From NCBI RefSeq assembly GCF_003173035.1, contig NZ_QGLE01000002.1, forward strand, positions 1-64,000: a DNA stretch of 64,000 nucleotides, in the 5' to 3' direction. The stretch comes from Zavarzinia aquatilis (GTDB lineage: Bacteria > Pseudomonadota > Alphaproteobacteria > Zavarziniales > Zavarziniaceae). Position 1 is the stretch's first letter. Each line of letters begins with the position of its first letter. Of the stretch, positions 17,984 through 27,416 are shown piece by piece. The position numbers were made by a program, and so were the translations under genes. Below the pieces are notes generated by a model that was not told where the DNA came from, ran no database searches, and saw nothing but the letters and a program-made list of their open reading frames with translations.

Positions 17984-19675
17984 TCAGGAGCCGGCAGACT
18001 GCGACCCCGGCCGCGCCTTTGCAATGGCCCGGCTCATCAGGATGACGGGAAGGACGCCGACGGCGACGATGGCGAGGGACGGCAGCGCCGCCTCCGACAG
18101 ACGCTCGTCGCTGGCCAGTTCATAGGCCTTGATCGCCAGCGTGTCGAAATTGAACGGCCGCATCATCAGGGTCGCCGGCAATTCCTTCATCACGTCGACA
18201 AAGACGAGCAGCGCCGCCGTGGTCAGGCTGGCGCGCATCATCGGCAGATGCACCCGGCGCAGCGTATCGAGCGGACTGCGCCCCAGGCTGCGCGCCGCCG
18301 CGTCCATGCTGGGCGTCACCTTCTCGAGCCCCGATTCCACCGTGTTGAAGGCGACGGCGAGGAAGCGGACGAGATAGGCGAAGATGACCGCGGCAATCGA
18401 CCCGGTGAGGATCAGGCCGGTCGAGACCCCGAAATGCTCGCGCATCCAGGCATCGACCGCATTGTCGAGACCGGCGATGGGCACGAGCACGCCGACGGCG
18501 ATTACCGCGCCCGGAATGGCGTAACCCATGGCGGCGATGCGGATCGCCACCTTGCCCGCCCGCGACAGGCCGAGCCGCCGGCCATAGCCGAGCAGAACGG
18601 CCAGCCCGACCGCGAGGGCCGCCGTCGGCACCGCGAGGGTGAGCGTGTTGCGGGCATAGGTCAGGAACGGTGCGAGGGCCATGCCGTCCTCCCCCGAGGC
18701 CCAGACCGCGAGGGCGACAGCCGGCAGCACGAAGCCGAGCAGGATCGGCAAGGCGCAGGCGAGCATGGCAGCGAAGGCGGATACCGGCTTCAGCGCCAGA
18801 CGCGGCAGGGGCCGGTAGCGGGTCGTCGTATGGTGGAAGCGGGCGGCACCGCGCGCATAACGCTCGCCCAGCATGAGGGCGGCGATGGCGACCAGCAGCA
18901 GGGCAGCGAGATGGGCGGCGGACACCGGATCGCCGAGCCCGAGCCAGGTGCGGAAGATGCCGGAGGTGAAGGTGTCGACGGCGAAATATTGCACCGTGCC
19001 GAAATCGCCCAGCGCCTCCATCAGCGACAGGGCGACACCGGTCGCCAGCGCCGGCCGGGCCAGCGGCAGGCCGAGGCGCCAGAAGGCACCCCAGGGCGAA
19101 CAGCCCAGCGTCCGTCCGATTTCGAGCACGCAGACCGATTGTTCGAGGAAAGCCGCCCGCGTGACGAGATAAACATAGGGGTAGAGCACCAGCACCATCA
19201 TGGCGATGGCGCCGGGCATGGAGCGAATGTCGGGGAACCAGTAGTCCCGCACCGACCAGCCGGTCAGGTCGCGCAGCAGGCCCTGCACCGGCCCCGCGAC
19301 GTCGAACAGTCCCGTATAGGTATAGGCCAGCACATAGGCCGGCACCGCCATGGGCAGGAACAGGGCCCATTCGAACAGCCGCTGGCCGGGAAAGCGGCAC
19401 ATGGTGACGAGCCAGGCCGTGCCCGCGCCGATGACCGCGGTGCCGACACCGACCCCCAGCATGAGGACGATGCTGTTGGTGATATAGAGCGAGAGCACCG
19501 TCTCGCTGAGGTGGCGCCAGGTTTCCCCCGCGGGCGAAAGGGCGGACGACGCGACCATGGCGACCGGCAGGGCGAAGATCGCCGCCGTGCACAGCGCCAG
19601 CACCGTCCAGCCGTTCAGGCCCCGGCGCCGCCCGGCGATGCGCCGGGCATTCAGGCGATAGTCGGTCAATGCCAC
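17984..19675 (-). CDS. fbpB: Iron(III) ABC transporter permease, FbpB-like
   Basis: Large two-domain permease of about 563 residues with roughly twelve membrane segments, in effect two BinPD permeases fused, the arrangement seen in FbpB/SfuB. Two coupling (EAA) loops are visible: EIGRTLGCSPWGAFWRLGLP near residue 195 and DAAARSLGRSPLDTLRRVHLP near residue 475. The start is uncertain. I chose a GTG 11 bases after a GGGAG site. Other GTG and TTG codons lie nearby. It heads the fbpBC pair, and a Fur-like box precedes it. The pair sits between scpB and tatA, which are neighbours in many relatives. Confidence 0.87.
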   Translation of the reverse strand: MALTDYRLNARRIAGRRRGLNGWTVLALCTAAIFALPVAMVASSALSPAGETWRHLSETVLSLYITNSIVLMLGVGVGTAVIGAGTAWLVTMCRFPGQRLFEWALFLPMAVPAYVLAYTYTGLFDVAGPVQGLLRDLTGWSVRDYWFPDIRSMPGAIAMMVLVLYPYVYLVTRAAFLEQSVCVLEIGRTLGCSPWGAFWRLGLPLARPALATGVALSLMEALGDFGTVQYFAVDTFTSGIFRTWLGLGDPVSAAHLAALLLVAIAALMLGERYARGAARFHHTTTRYRPLPRLALKPVSAFAAMLACALPILLGFVLPAVALAVWASGEDGMALAPFLTYARNTLTLAVPTAALAVGLAVLLGYGRRLGLSRAGKVAIRIAAMGYAIPGAVIAVGVLVPIAGLDNAVDAWMREHFGVSTGLILTGSIAAVIFAYLVRFLAVAFNTVESGLEKVTPSMDAAARSLGRSPLDTLRRVHLPMMRASLTTAALLVFVDVMKELPATLMMRPFNFDTLAIKAYELASDERLSEAALPSLAIVAVGVLPVILMSRAIAKARPGSQSAGS

Positions 19676-19721
19676 TTTTGCCAAAACTCCCAGGGGCACG
19701 CCCTGGACTGGCGCGCCTCAC

Positions 19722-19736
19722 TGCGAATGATTATCA
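19722..19736 (-). promoter_or_regulatory. Fur-like box upstream of fbpBC
   Basis: The plus-strand sequence TGCGAATGATTATCA matches the 7-1-7 Fur consensus TGATAATnATTATCA at 12 of 14 positions. On the minus strand it reads TGATAATCATTCGCA and contains GATAAT, a possible -10. It lies 46 bases before the chosen fbpB start and 28 bases past the scpB stop. Iron-dependent repression of fbpBC by Fur is the natural reading, inferred from sequence and gene family. Confidence 0.7.
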
Positions 19737-19763
19737 GTAACTTCGCCGGACGCAAGCCCGCCG

Positions 19764-20480
19764 TCAAGTTTCGCCGCCGCCGGCCGGTGCGACATCTTCG
19801 CCCGTATCCAGCGCGTCAAGGGCCTCGTCTTCGTCCAGCGGCTCCAGATCCTCGTCACGGCCGATGACCGGCATGGCCTGTCGGGGATCGACGAGACCCG
19901 CCGCCTTCAGATCCTCGATCCCCGGCAGGTCGCCGATCTGGGCGAGGCTGAAATGGTCGAGGAAGATATCCGTCGTCTTGAAGGTGAGCGGCCGGCCCGG
20001 GGTCTTGCGCCGCCCGGCCGGCTTGATCCAGCCGGTTTCGAGCAGCACGTCGAGCGTGCCCTTGCTGACCGCGACGCCGCGGATCGCCTCGATCTCGGCC
20101 CGCGTCACCGGCTGGTGATAGGCGACGATGGCCAGGGTCTCGATCGCCGCGCGCGACAGGCGGCGCGTCTCCTCGGTATCCCGGCGCAGCAGGAAGGCGA
20201 GGTCGGGCGCCGTGCGGAAGGTCCAGCGCCCCGCGACCTCGATCAGGTTGACCCCCCTGCCCTCATAGGCCGCGCGCACCCGCTCGATCAGGGGGCGAAC
20301 CTCGGTGCCGGGCGGCAGGCGCTGCGCGAGGCTGGCCTCGTCCAGCGGCTCGGCCGCGGCGAAGATCAGCGCCTCGACCATGCGGCTGTAGTGCAGCAGG
20401 TCGGCTTCGTCGAGGGTGCGCGGCGTGGCCTCGGTCTCGATGCCCGCATCCTCGGGCGGAAGCTCGGATTCTTCGGTCAT
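19764..20480 (-). CDS. scpB: Segregation and condensation protein ScpB
   Basis: Kleisin-interacting winged-helix protein of the SMC-ScpA-ScpB condensin, 238 residues, acting in chromosome organisation. It carries family blocks MVEALIFAAAEPLDEASLA, LSRAAIETLAIVAYHQPVTR (about residues 108-127) and FLDHFSLAQIGDLP, with an acidic, poorly conserved tail. The ATG overlaps scpA in ATGA, so the partners are translationally coupled. Confidence 0.96.
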   Translation of the reverse strand: MTEESELPPEDAGIETEATPRTLDEADLLHYSRMVEALIFAAAEPLDEASLAQRLPPGTEVRPLIERVRAAYEGRGVNLIEVAGRWTFRTAPDLAFLLRRDTEETRRLSRAAIETLAIVAYHQPVTRAEIEAIRGVAVSKGTLDVLLETGWIKPAGRRKTPGRPLTFKTTDIFLDHFSLAQIGDLPGIEDLKAAGLVDPRQAMPVIGRDEDLEPLDEDEALDALDTGEDVAPAGGGET

Positions 20481-21274
20481 TCGTCGCGGGCCTTGCGGAT
20501 GAAGATGGGGGCGAAGGCCTCGGTCTGGCGCAGCTCGATCTTGCCCTGGCGGACCAGTTCGAGACTGGCGGCGAAGGTCCCGGCGAGGGCGGACCGGCGG
20601 CCGAGCGGATCGGTGAATTCGTCGGGCATGAACAGCTCCAGCCGGGTCCAGTCGAGTTCGATGCCCAGCATGGCGGAGAGGCGGTGGATCGCCGCCTCCA
20701 TGGTGAAGATGGGCGGCAGCTTCACGGTCATGTGGCCGCCGGTCTTGCGCGCCGCCCAGTCGGCATAGGCCTTGATCAGATCATAGAGGCTGGTCGCCCA
20801 GTTCGACTTCCGCACCACGGTGACGCCCTCGGGCGCGCCCCGGGCGAAGACATCGCGGCCGAGCTGGTGGCGCGACATCAGCTTGGCCGCGGCGGCGCGG
20901 ATCGCCTCCAGCCGCTCGAGCTGGAGCGCCATGCGGGCCGCCAGTTCCTCGCCCGAAGGCTCCTCCCCGGCCGGGGGCTCGGGCAGCATCAGGCGGGATT
21001 TCAGATAGGCGAGCCAGGCCGCCATGACGAGATAATCCGCCGCGAGTTCGAGGCGCAGTTTCCGCGCCTCGTTCACGAAGGCCAGATACTGGTCGGCGAG
21101 CTTGAGGATCGAGATTTTCTTGAGATCGACCTTCTGCGCCTTGGCGAGAGCGAGCAGGAGGTCGAGCGGGCCCTCGAAACCCTCGACGTCGACGGTCAGA
21201 CTCTCCCCGTCCTCGCCGATGACCGGCGGAACCTGCTCCTCGAACGGCAGAGAGGGACCGGGCTTGTCGCTCAT
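20477..21274 (-). CDS. scpA: Segregation and condensation protein ScpA
   Basis: Kleisin subunit of condensin, 265 residues. The N-terminal SMC-binding part contains FEGPLDLLLALAKAQKVDL near residue 30 and YLVMAAWLAYLKSRLML near residue 80. The C-terminal winged helix ends LELVRQGKIELRQTEAFAPI. The ATG has no clear ribosome-binding site. A TTG two codons upstream is equally possible. It lies 9 bases after the M50 protease gene in the argS-to-scpB run. Confidence 0.95.
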   Translation of the reverse strand: MSDKPGPSLPFEEQVPPVIGEDGESLTVDVEGFEGPLDLLLALAKAQKVDLKKISILKLADQYLAFVNEARKLRLELAADYLVMAAWLAYLKSRLMLPEPPAGEEPSGEELAARMALQLERLEAIRAAAAKLMSRHQLGRDVFARGAPEGVTVVRKSNWATSLYDLIKAYADWAARKTGGHMTVKLPPIFTMEAAIHRLSAMLGIELDWTRLELFMPDEFTDPLGRRSALAGTFAASLELVRQGKIELRQTEAFAPIFIRKARDE

Positions 21275-21283
21275 GCGCAAAGT

Positions 21284-21976
21284 TTACGAAAGGGGCGCGC
21301 GCGTGAGCCAGAGCAAAAGCTCGATGACGCCATTCATCACCGGGCCCAGCACCTGAAATACCGGATTGAAGTCGAGACCGAACTGGCCCGCGATCATGGG
21401 CAGCAGGAACACGGCACCGAAGACGATCAACATGCCGTAAGGCTCGACCCGGGCCAGCGGGTAAGCCAGCACCCGGGGCAGCAAGCCGACCGCGACCCGC
21501 CCACCGTCGAGCGGCGGCAGCGGGATCATGTTGAAGACGCCGAGGATGACGTTGATCTTGATGGCGTTGATGCAATTGGCGCCCAGCCAGATCGCCGCCT
21601 GTTCAGGCAGATAGGGCACGGCATGAAGCAGCAGCGCGGCGACCAGCGCCATCAGGACATTGGCGCCCGGTCCCGCCGCGGCGACCAGCACCGAATCCCG
21701 CCGGGGCCGCCGCAGGTTGCGGAAATTGACCGGCACCGGCTTGGCATAGCCGAAGGCGAAACCCGCCGTCATCAGGAGCAGCAGCGGCAGCAGCACCGTG
21801 CCCAGCGGGTCGATGTGGCGGATCGGGTTCAGCGATATCCGGCCGAGCAGCCGCGCCGTCGGATCGCCCAGCTTGTCGGCGACATAGCCATGCGCCGCCT
21901 CGTGCAGCGTGATGGCGAAGACGATCGGCAACGCCCAGACCGAGAGTTGCTGCAGGAATTGGGGCAGAGACATCAT
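21284..21976 (-). CDS. Site-2 protease family membrane metalloprotease (M50)
   Basis: Small polytopic M50 peptidase of 230 residues, of the short class without a PDZ domain. The zinc motif HEAAH lies near residues 25-29 in the first membrane segment, and the third ligand is in NMIPLPPLDGGR near residue 150. AAAGPGANVLMAL gives a further family block. The physiological substrate is unknown. Genes of this type commonly lie beside nagZ and scpA in alphaproteobacteria. The ATG overlaps the nagZ stop in ATGA. Confidence 0.9.
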   Translation of the reverse strand: MMSLPQFLQQLSVWALPIVFAITLHEAAHGYVADKLGDPTARLLGRISLNPIRHIDPLGTVLLPLLLLMTAGFAFGYAKPVPVNFRNLRRPRRDSVLVAAAGPGANVLMALVAALLLHAVPYLPEQAAIWLGANCINAIKINVILGVFNMIPLPPLDGGRVAVGLLPRVLAYPLARVEPYGMLIVFGAVFLLPMIAGQFGLDFNPVFQVLGPVMNGVIELLLWLTRAPLS

Positions 21977-23004
21977 GCCTCTCCCTCCCCGCCCGCCGCG
22001 ACGAGCGTGTCGAGTTCCGCCCGCGCCGCCGCCCGGTCGAAGGGCAGCGCCGGCCCGCGGCGCGACGCCGCGATCTTCCAGCGCGCCAGCGCGTCGCCAT
22101 CAAGCAGGGGGATCGCCGGCAGCAGGTCGGTCATCTCGTCCAGCCGGCCGCTGCAATGAAGCGCGAGATCGCAGCCGGCATCGAGGGCCGCCGCCGCCCG
22201 CTCGGCCAGCGTGCCCGTCAGCGCCTGCATGTTCAGATCGTCGGAGACAAGGACGCCATCGAAGCCAAGACGGCCGCGCACCAGATCAGCGATACCGTCG
22301 GGCGACTGGGTCAGCGGGCACGCGGCGTCGATGGCCGTGTAGACGACATGGGCAGTCATGGCGATGGGCATGTCCGACAGGGCGGCGAAGGGCACGAAAT
22401 CCGTCGCCTCGAGCAGCGCCAGCGGGGCATCGACCACCGGCAGGGCGACATGGCTGTCGGCCAGGGCGCGGCCATGGCCCGGCAGATGCTTGATCACCGG
22501 CAGCACGCCGCCGGCCAGCAAGCCTTCGCAAGCCGCGCGGCCGAGGTCGGCGACGGCACCGGGATCGGCCGAGAAGGCGCGGTCGCCGATCACGTCATGG
22601 GCGCCCTGCACCGAAATGTCGACGCAGGGGTGGCAGTCGACGTCGATGCCGAGATCCCGGAGATCGTCGGCGATCAGCCGCGCCTGCAGCCAGGCCGCGC
22701 GCTGCGCCGCACCACCGTCGAGCAGGCCGATGGTCCGCGCCGGGTAATAGGCCGGCCAATGGGGCGGCCGCAGCCGGGCGACGCGCCCGCCTTCCTGGTC
22801 GATCCAGACCGGGGCGTCCGCCCGGCCAAGGGCGGCGCGCACTTCGGCGACCAGGGCACGGACCTGTTCCGGCGTCTCGATATTCCGCGCAAACAGGATG
22901 ACGCCGAGGGGGGGCGCCTTGGCGAAGAGCGCCCGTTCGCCCGCGCTCAGGGTCTTGCCGGCGAGGCCGACGACAATGGCGCGCGGCGCCTCAGCGGACG
23001 ACAT
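21973..23004 (-). CDS. nagZ: Beta-N-acetylhexosaminidase NagZ
   Basis: Cytosolic GH3 enzyme, 343 residues, that removes N-acetylglucosamine from muropeptides in cell-wall recycling. The family signature is complete: PVWIDQEGGRVARL near residue 65, VIKHLPGHGRALADSH near residue 170 (with the catalytic His/Asp loop) and LVSDDLNMQAL near residue 245 containing the Asp nucleophile. Its start overlaps the SPOR gene by 14 bases. Membership of this cell-wall and division cluster is standard for the group. Confidence 0.95.
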   Translation of the reverse strand: MSSAEAPRAIVVGLAGKTLSAGERALFAKAPPLGVILFARNIETPEQVRALVAEVRAALGRADAPVWIDQEGGRVARLRPPHWPAYYPARTIGLLDGGAAQRAAWLQARLIADDLRDLGIDVDCHPCVDISVQGAHDVIGDRAFSADPGAVADLGRAACEGLLAGGVLPVIKHLPGHGRALADSHVALPVVDAPLALLEATDFVPFAALSDMPIAMTAHVVYTAIDAACPLTQSPDGIADLVRGRLGFDGVLVSDDLNMQALTGTLAERAAAALDAGCDLALHCSGRLDEMTDLLPAIPLLDGDALARWKIAASRRGPALPFDRAAARAELDTLVAAGGEGEA

Positions 23005-23950
23005 TGCAGTCCTGATTGCGCTGTTTCAGCTTGGCGCAGACCGCCGCCGCCGCATCCTTGCTGGCGAAGGGGCCGGCGCGCAGGCGGTAGAGCGTGGCGC
23101 CATTCACCTGCACCGGCTGGATGATCGGCTTCAGGCCGGCCAGCAGATCGGAGTTGGCCTTGGAAATCCGGGTCCAGGCCTGTTTGGCCGCGGCTTCGTC
23201 CTTCAGCGCCGCGAACTGGATCACGGCACCGCCGGCAGCCGGCGCGGTCGTGGCGGCGGGCGGCGCCGCCGGGGTCGCGGGCGCGGCGGGCGCCGGGGCG
23301 ACGGCCGGCGCGGGCGCCGGTTTCGGCTTTTCCGGCGCGGGCGCGGGGGTCGCGACGGGCGCGGGCGTGACGGGCGCGGGCGCGGCTGCCGGTGGCGTCG
23401 CCGGCTTGGCCGGGGCGACCGGTGCCTGCGCGACAGGTGCGGGGGCAGCCGGCGCTGGGCTCGCGGCCGGCGCGGACGGGGTCGGAACCGGGGCCGGCGG
23501 CGCGGCGGCGGTCGTGTCGGGCGGCGGCGGGGGCGGCGGCGGGGCCGGCCGGGCCATGGGCTCGTCCGGCGGCGGCAGCAGCTGTTCGGGCAGGGTCGGC
23601 TCGCCGGTGCCCTCGCCGATACGGTTGAAGATCAGCTTGTCCTGATCCGGCACTTCGAGGCCACCCGGCTCGTCGGGCGGCACCTTGGCCGGCTCGGCGT
23701 CGGCGCGCACCAGGGGCACGCTGGCGGCATCGGTCGGCGCCGGCCCGTCGCCCCCGGTGAAGAGCGAAAGCACGAGATAGAGCAGCGCGCCACCCGCAAG
23801 GCCCATCAGCACCAGCCGGCCGATCTTCAGCCCGCCGCCGTCGTCCGAGGTCGAGGGCGGCACCAGCCGCTCCGCCGAGGGGGCGGGGCGATAGGGGCCC
23901 TGACCGTAGGGGTCGGGCGAATAGGGATCTTGAGGCTGATTGCCGGGCAT
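22991..23950 (-). CDS. SPOR-domain membrane protein
   Basis: A 319-residue bitopic protein. It has a cytosolic Pro/Tyr-rich N-terminus (NQPQDPYSPDPYGQGPY), one membrane helix near residues 45-62 (LVLMGLAGGALLYLVLSL), a long Pro/Ala-rich periplasmic spacer of about 130 residues, and a C-terminal SPOR domain (GGAVIQFAALKDEAAAKQAW to LRAGPFASKDAAAAVCAKLK). SPOR domains bind denuded glycan strands at the division septum, so a role in septal cell-wall work is likely. The start codon shares one base with the argS stop. Confidence 0.9.
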   Translation of the reverse strand: MPGNQPQDPYSPDPYGQGPYRPAPSAERLVPPSTSDDGGGLKIGRLVLMGLAGGALLYLVLSLFTGGDGPAPTDAASVPLVRADAEPAKVPPDEPGGLEVPDQDKLIFNRIGEGTGEPTLPEQLLPPPDEPMARPAPPPPPPPPDTTAAAPPAPVPTPSAPAASPAPAAPAPVAQAPVAPAKPATPPAAAPAPVTPAPVATPAPAPEKPKPAPAPAVAPAPAAPATPAAPPAATTAPAAGGAVIQFAALKDEAAAKQAWTRISKANSDLLAGLKPIIQPVQVNGATLYRLRAGPFASKDAAAAVCAKLKQRNQDCNVVR

Positions 23951-25710
23951 CAACGCATCTCCTCGACCGGGGTCACGCCGAGAATACCAAGGCCGGAGGC
24001 GATCACGTCGCAGACGGCCTGAAGCAGGGCGAGCCGGGCCATCGTCAGGGCCGGATCGTCCTTGTGGATGAAGCGCAGCGCCGGCTCGTCCCGGCCCTTG
24101 TTCCACAGACCGTGGAAGCCGGCCGCGAGATCGTAGAGCGCGAAGGCGACGCGGTGCGGCTCATGCGCCTCGGCCGCGGCCTCGAGCTGGCGGGGGAAAG
24201 CCGCCATCAGCTTGACCAGGGCGAGTTCGTCGGCGGTGGCCAGCCGATCCAGCGGGGCGGCGGCCAGCGCGGCCCGGCCGGTGTCGAGACCGGGAATTTC
24301 GACGACGGCGTTGCGCAGCACCGAGCGGGCGCGGGCATGGGCATACTGGACGTAGAAGACCGGATTGTCCTTGGACTGTTCGGTCACCTTGTCGAAATCG
24401 AAGTCGATGGGCGCGTCGTTCTTCCGCGTCAGCATCATGAAGCGGACGACATCCTTGCCCACCTCGTCGACGACATCGCGCAAGGTCACGAAGCTGCCCG
24501 AACGCTTGGACATCTTCACCGGCTCGCCGCCCCGGGTCAGTTTGACGAGCTGGCAGATCTTGACGTCGAGATCGGCCTGCCCGCCCGAGATCGCCTTGAC
24601 CGCGGCGCGCATCCGCTTGATGTAGCCGCCATGGTCGGCGCCCCAGACGTCGATCTGGCGGGTGAAGCCGCGGCGGTACTTGTCGAGGTGATAGGCGATG
24701 TCGGCGGCGAAATAGGTCCAGGCGCCGTTCGATTTCTTGAGCGCGCGGTCGGTGTCGTCGCCGAATTCGCTGGCCTTGAACAGGGTCTGCGGCCGCGGCT
24801 CCCAATCGTCGGGCTGCTTGCCCTTGGGCGCTTCGAGCACGCCTTCATAGATCAGGCCCTTGTCGACCAGCACCTGCAGCGCCTCGTCGATCCGGCCCGA
24901 AGTGTGCAGGCCGTATTCCGAGAAGAAGACGTCCTGATGGATGTTCAGGGCTTCGAGATCCTCGCGCACCATCGCCATCATGGCGGCGATGGCGAAGTCC
25001 TTCACCGGCTTCAGCCAGATGTCCTCGGGCTGGTGCAGGAAGCGGTCGCCGTATTTTTCCTTCAGCCCCTGGCCCACCGGCACGAGGTAGTCGCCGGGGT
25101 AGAGACCTTCCGGAATCTCGCCGATAGCCTCGCCATGGGCCTCGCGGTAGCGAAGATGGGCGGAGCGGGCCAGCGTGTCGACCTGGCCGCCGGCATCGTT
25201 GATGTAATATTCGCGGGTGACCGCATAGCCGACCTTTTCGAGGAGGGCGGCGAGCGCGTCGCCGAACACCGCGCCCCGGCAATGGCCGACATGGAGCGGC
25301 CCGGTCGGATTGGCCGAGACATATTCGACATTGACCGGCAGGCCCTGCCCCTTGTCCGAGGCGCCGAAACCGGCCCCGGCGGCGAGGATGGCGGCGAGCT
25401 GGTCGCGCCAGAAACCGTCCGACAGGCGCAGGTTGACGAAGCCGGGGCCGGCCACGCTGGCCTCGACCACGGCGGGATGGCCGCGCATCGCCTCGGCGAT
25501 CTGCTGGCCCAGCGCCTGCGGCTTCAACCCGAGGGCCTTCGACAGGGCGAGCGCGGCATTGGTCGCGACATCGCCATGGGCAGGGTCGCGCGTGGGCTCG
25601 ATCACCACGCCTCCCAGGCTCTCGGGCAGGGCGGGAATGGCGCCGGCGGCGGAAAGGGCGGAAAGCCGGCCCTTGAGGTCGTCGGCGAGCTGGTCGAAGA
25701 AATGGGTCAT
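23950..25710 (-). CDS. argS: Arginyl-tRNA synthetase
   Basis: Class I synthetase, 586 residues. The N-terminal Add-1 domain covers about the first 110 residues. The HIGH-type motif is in [20 protein letters not shown] near residue 130, and the KMSK-type motif is [10 protein letters not shown] near residue 400. The C-terminal helical anticodon-binding domain contains [16 protein letters not shown] and ends at PVEEMR. The ATG overlaps the dgt stop in ATGA. In-frame codons further upstream belong to dgt. Length and motifs are normal. Confidence 0.97.
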   Translation of the reverse strand: MTHFFDQLADDLKGRLSALSAAGAIPALPESLGGVVIEPTRDPAHGDVATNAALALSKALGLKPQALGQQIAEAMRGHPAVVEASVAGPGFVNLRLSDGFWRDQLAAILAAGAGFGASDKGQGLPVNVEYVSANPTGPLHVGHCRGAVFGDALAALLEKVGYAVTREYYINDAGGQVDTLARSAHLRYREAHGEAIGEIPEGLYPGDYLVPVGQGLKEKYGDRFLHQPEDIWLKPVKDFAIAAMMAMVREDLEALNIHQDVFFSEYGLHTSGRIDEALQVLVDKGLIYEGVLEAPKGKQPDDWEPRPQTLFKASEFGDDTDRALKKSNGAWTYFAADIAYHLDKYRRGFTRQIDVWGADHGGYIKRMRAAVKAISGGQADLDVKICQLVKLTRGGEPVKMSKRSGSFVTLRDVVDEVGKDVVRFMMLTRKNDAPIDFDFDKVTEQSKDNPVFYVQYAHARARSVLRNAVVEIPGLDTGRAALAAAPLDRLATADELALVKLMAAFPRQLEAAAEAHEPHRVAFALYDLAAGFHGLWNKGRDEPALRFIHKDDPALTMARLALLQAVCDVIASGLGILGVTPVEEMR

Positions 25711-26891
25711 GTCATTACGCTGATATCGAAGAGCCGCGCATGTTCCTCGATCGCGAAGCGATCGGTCATGCCGGCGATAAAGTCGGCCACCAGTCGGGCG
25801 GTGCGGGGCGTGCCCGGCCCCTCGGCCCGCCGCGCCCAGTCGCCGGGCAGGCACTGGGGTTCGGCGAGCAGCAGCCCGAACAGGTCCCGGACGCAGCGCC
25901 TGGCCTTGGAGGTCATGCGGTTCACCCGGTCGTGGCGATACATACGGCTCCAGAGGAAAGCCTTCAATGCCCGATCCTGTTCGGCCATCTTTTCCGAGAA
26001 GGCGACAACGGGGCGGTGATGATGCCGGATCGCCTCGACCGAGGCCGGATTCAGCGCCGCGAGGCGCGCCCTTGTCTCGGTCAGCACGTCGTCGATCATG
26101 CGGCCGATCAGGGCGCGCACCGTTTCATGCGCCGTCCGTTCGCGGCCGATGCCGGGATATTTCGCCTCGACCCCGCGCAAAAGCTCGCCCACCAGGGGCA
26201 GGTCGCGAATATCGTCGAGGCGGAACAGGCCGGCGCGCAGGCCATCGTCGAGATCGTGATTGTTGTAGGCGATGTCGTCGGCGAGGGCGGCGACCTGCGC
26301 TTCCGGCCCGGCGTGGGTCGCAAGTTCCAGGTCCTGCTCGGCCATATATTCGGTGATCGCGACCGGCAGCGCCCTGTCCTTCAGGGGCCGGCCGTCGGCA
26401 TGGACCAGCGGCCCGTTGTGCTTCACGACGCCTTCCAGCGCCTCCCACGACAGGTTCAGCCCGTCGAAATCCGCGAATCGCTTTTCCAGCTTGGTCAGGA
26501 TGCGCAGGGTCTGGGCGTTGTGATCGAAACCGCCGAAGGGCGCCATGCAGGCATCGAGCGCATCCTCGCCGGCGTGGCCGAAGCAGGTATGGCCGAGGTC
26601 GTGGGCGAGAGCCAGCGCCTCCCCCAGATCCTCGTCGAGCCGCAGCACCCGGCAGATGGAGCGGGCGATCTGCGCCACCTCGAGGCTGTGGGTCAGGCGG
26701 GTGCGGTAATGATCGCCCTCCTGATAGACAAAGACCTGGGTCTTGTATTGCAGCCGGCGGAAGGCGCCCGAATGGATGATCCGGTCCCGGTCGCGCTGGA
26801 AGGCGCTGCGGGTCGGGCTGTCGGGTTCCGGGGTGCGGCGGCCGCGACTGCGGCGCGGGTCGCTCGCATAGGGGGCGCGGGCGTCGGTCAT
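25707..26891 (-). CDS. dgt: dGTP triphosphohydrolase-like protein
   Basis: HD-domain metal-dependent hydrolase, 394 residues, that cleaves dNTPs to nucleoside and triphosphate and helps set nucleotide pools. It has [17 protein letters not shown] near residue 65, the HD pair in [19 protein letters not shown] near residue 94, and a later [13 protein letters not shown] providing the distal Asp. It diverges from erpA and begins the long minus-strand block. The dgt-argS pair opposite erpA and xthA is common in alphaproteobacteria. Confidence 0.95.
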   Translation of the reverse strand: MTDARAPYASDPRRSRGRRTPEPDSPTRSAFQRDRDRIIHSGAFRRLQYKTQVFVYQEGDHYRTRLTHSLEVAQIARSICRVLRLDEDLGEALALAHDLGHTCFGHAGEDALDACMAPFGGFDHNAQTLRILTKLEKRFADFDGLNLSWEALEGVVKHNGPLVHADGRPLKDRALPVAITEYMAEQDLELATHAGPEAQVAALADDIAYNNHDLDDGLRAGLFRLDDIRDLPLVGELLRGVEAKYPGIGRERTAHETVRALIGRMIDDVLTETRARLAALNPASVEAIRHHHRPVVAFSEKMAEQDRALKAFLWSRMYRHDRVNRMTSKARRCVRDLFGLLLAEPQCLPGDWARRAEGPGTPRTARLVADFIAGMTDRFAIEEHARLFDISVMT

Positions 26892-26953
26892 GGCCGCAAC
26901 CTACAGGGCCGCCGGTTGCGCTTCAAGAAAGGCTGCAGCGCGCCTGGGGCAAA

Positions 26954-26981
26954 TTGACTTGTCCGGCCATGCTCCTATGTT
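26954..26981 (+). promoter_or_regulatory. Possible promoter of erpA
   Basis: TTGACT (5 of 6) and TATGTT (4 of 6) are separated by 16 bases, about 40 bases before the erpA ATG, within the divergent dgt-erpA gap. The spacing is slightly short and the -10 weak. It is the best candidate in a 129-base gap that must hold promoters in both directions. Confidence 0.35.
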
Positions 26982-27020
26982 TGAGGACAAGATCGTCCTC
27001 TTCCGGTCAGGAGTTTAGCC

Positions 27021-27410
27021 ATGTCCGCGACCCATGCCGCCGGCGGCGCCGGTGCCGCCCCCCCTGCCCCGCCCGTCGCGGAGCGCAGCGTCGGCCTGAC
27101 CGACAGCGCGGCCGCCCGCATCGCCTTCCTGCTGCGGGAAGAGAATCAGCCCGGCCTGTTCCTGCGCATCGCGGTGACCGGCGGCGGCTGCTCGGGCTTC
27201 CAGTATAATTTCGATTTCGACCGCGAGGCGCAGGATGACGACCTCGTGATCGAGAAGAACGGCGCAAGCGTGCGCATCGACGGCGTCTCCCTCGACCTGC
27301 TGGCCGGCTCGGTCATCGACTTCGTCGAGGACATGATGAGCGCGTCCTTCCAGGTGAAGAACCCCAACGCCACCTCGTCCTGCGGCTGCGGCTCCTCCTT
27401 CGCCGTCTGA
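27021..27410 (+). CDS. erpA: A-type iron-sulfur carrier ErpA
   Basis: A 129-residue A-type carrier that inserts Fe-S clusters into target enzymes. After a 25-residue Ala/Pro-rich leader, the core runs from VGLTDSAAARIAFLLREE. The three ligand cysteines are in GGGCSGFQYNF and the terminal SSCGCGSSF. The longer N-terminus and the FDREAQDDDLVIEKNG block fit ErpA-type proteins of alphaproteobacteria better than IscA. CAGGAG lies 7 bases before the ATG. xthA follows after 6 bases. Confidence 0.92.
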   Translation: MSATHAAGGAGAAPPAPPVAERSVGLTDSAAARIAFLLREENQPGLFLRIAVTGGGCSGFQYNFDFDREAQDDDLVIEKNGASVRIDGVSLDLLAGSVIDFVEDMMSASFQVKNPNATSSCGCGSSFAV

Positions 27411-27416
27411 CGGCCG

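Noticed and set aside
23200-23560. GC-rich repetitive stretch that could be taken for a repeat array
   Set aside because: It is the Pro/Ala linker coding region of the SPOR protein. There are no uniform units or spacers as in CRISPR.
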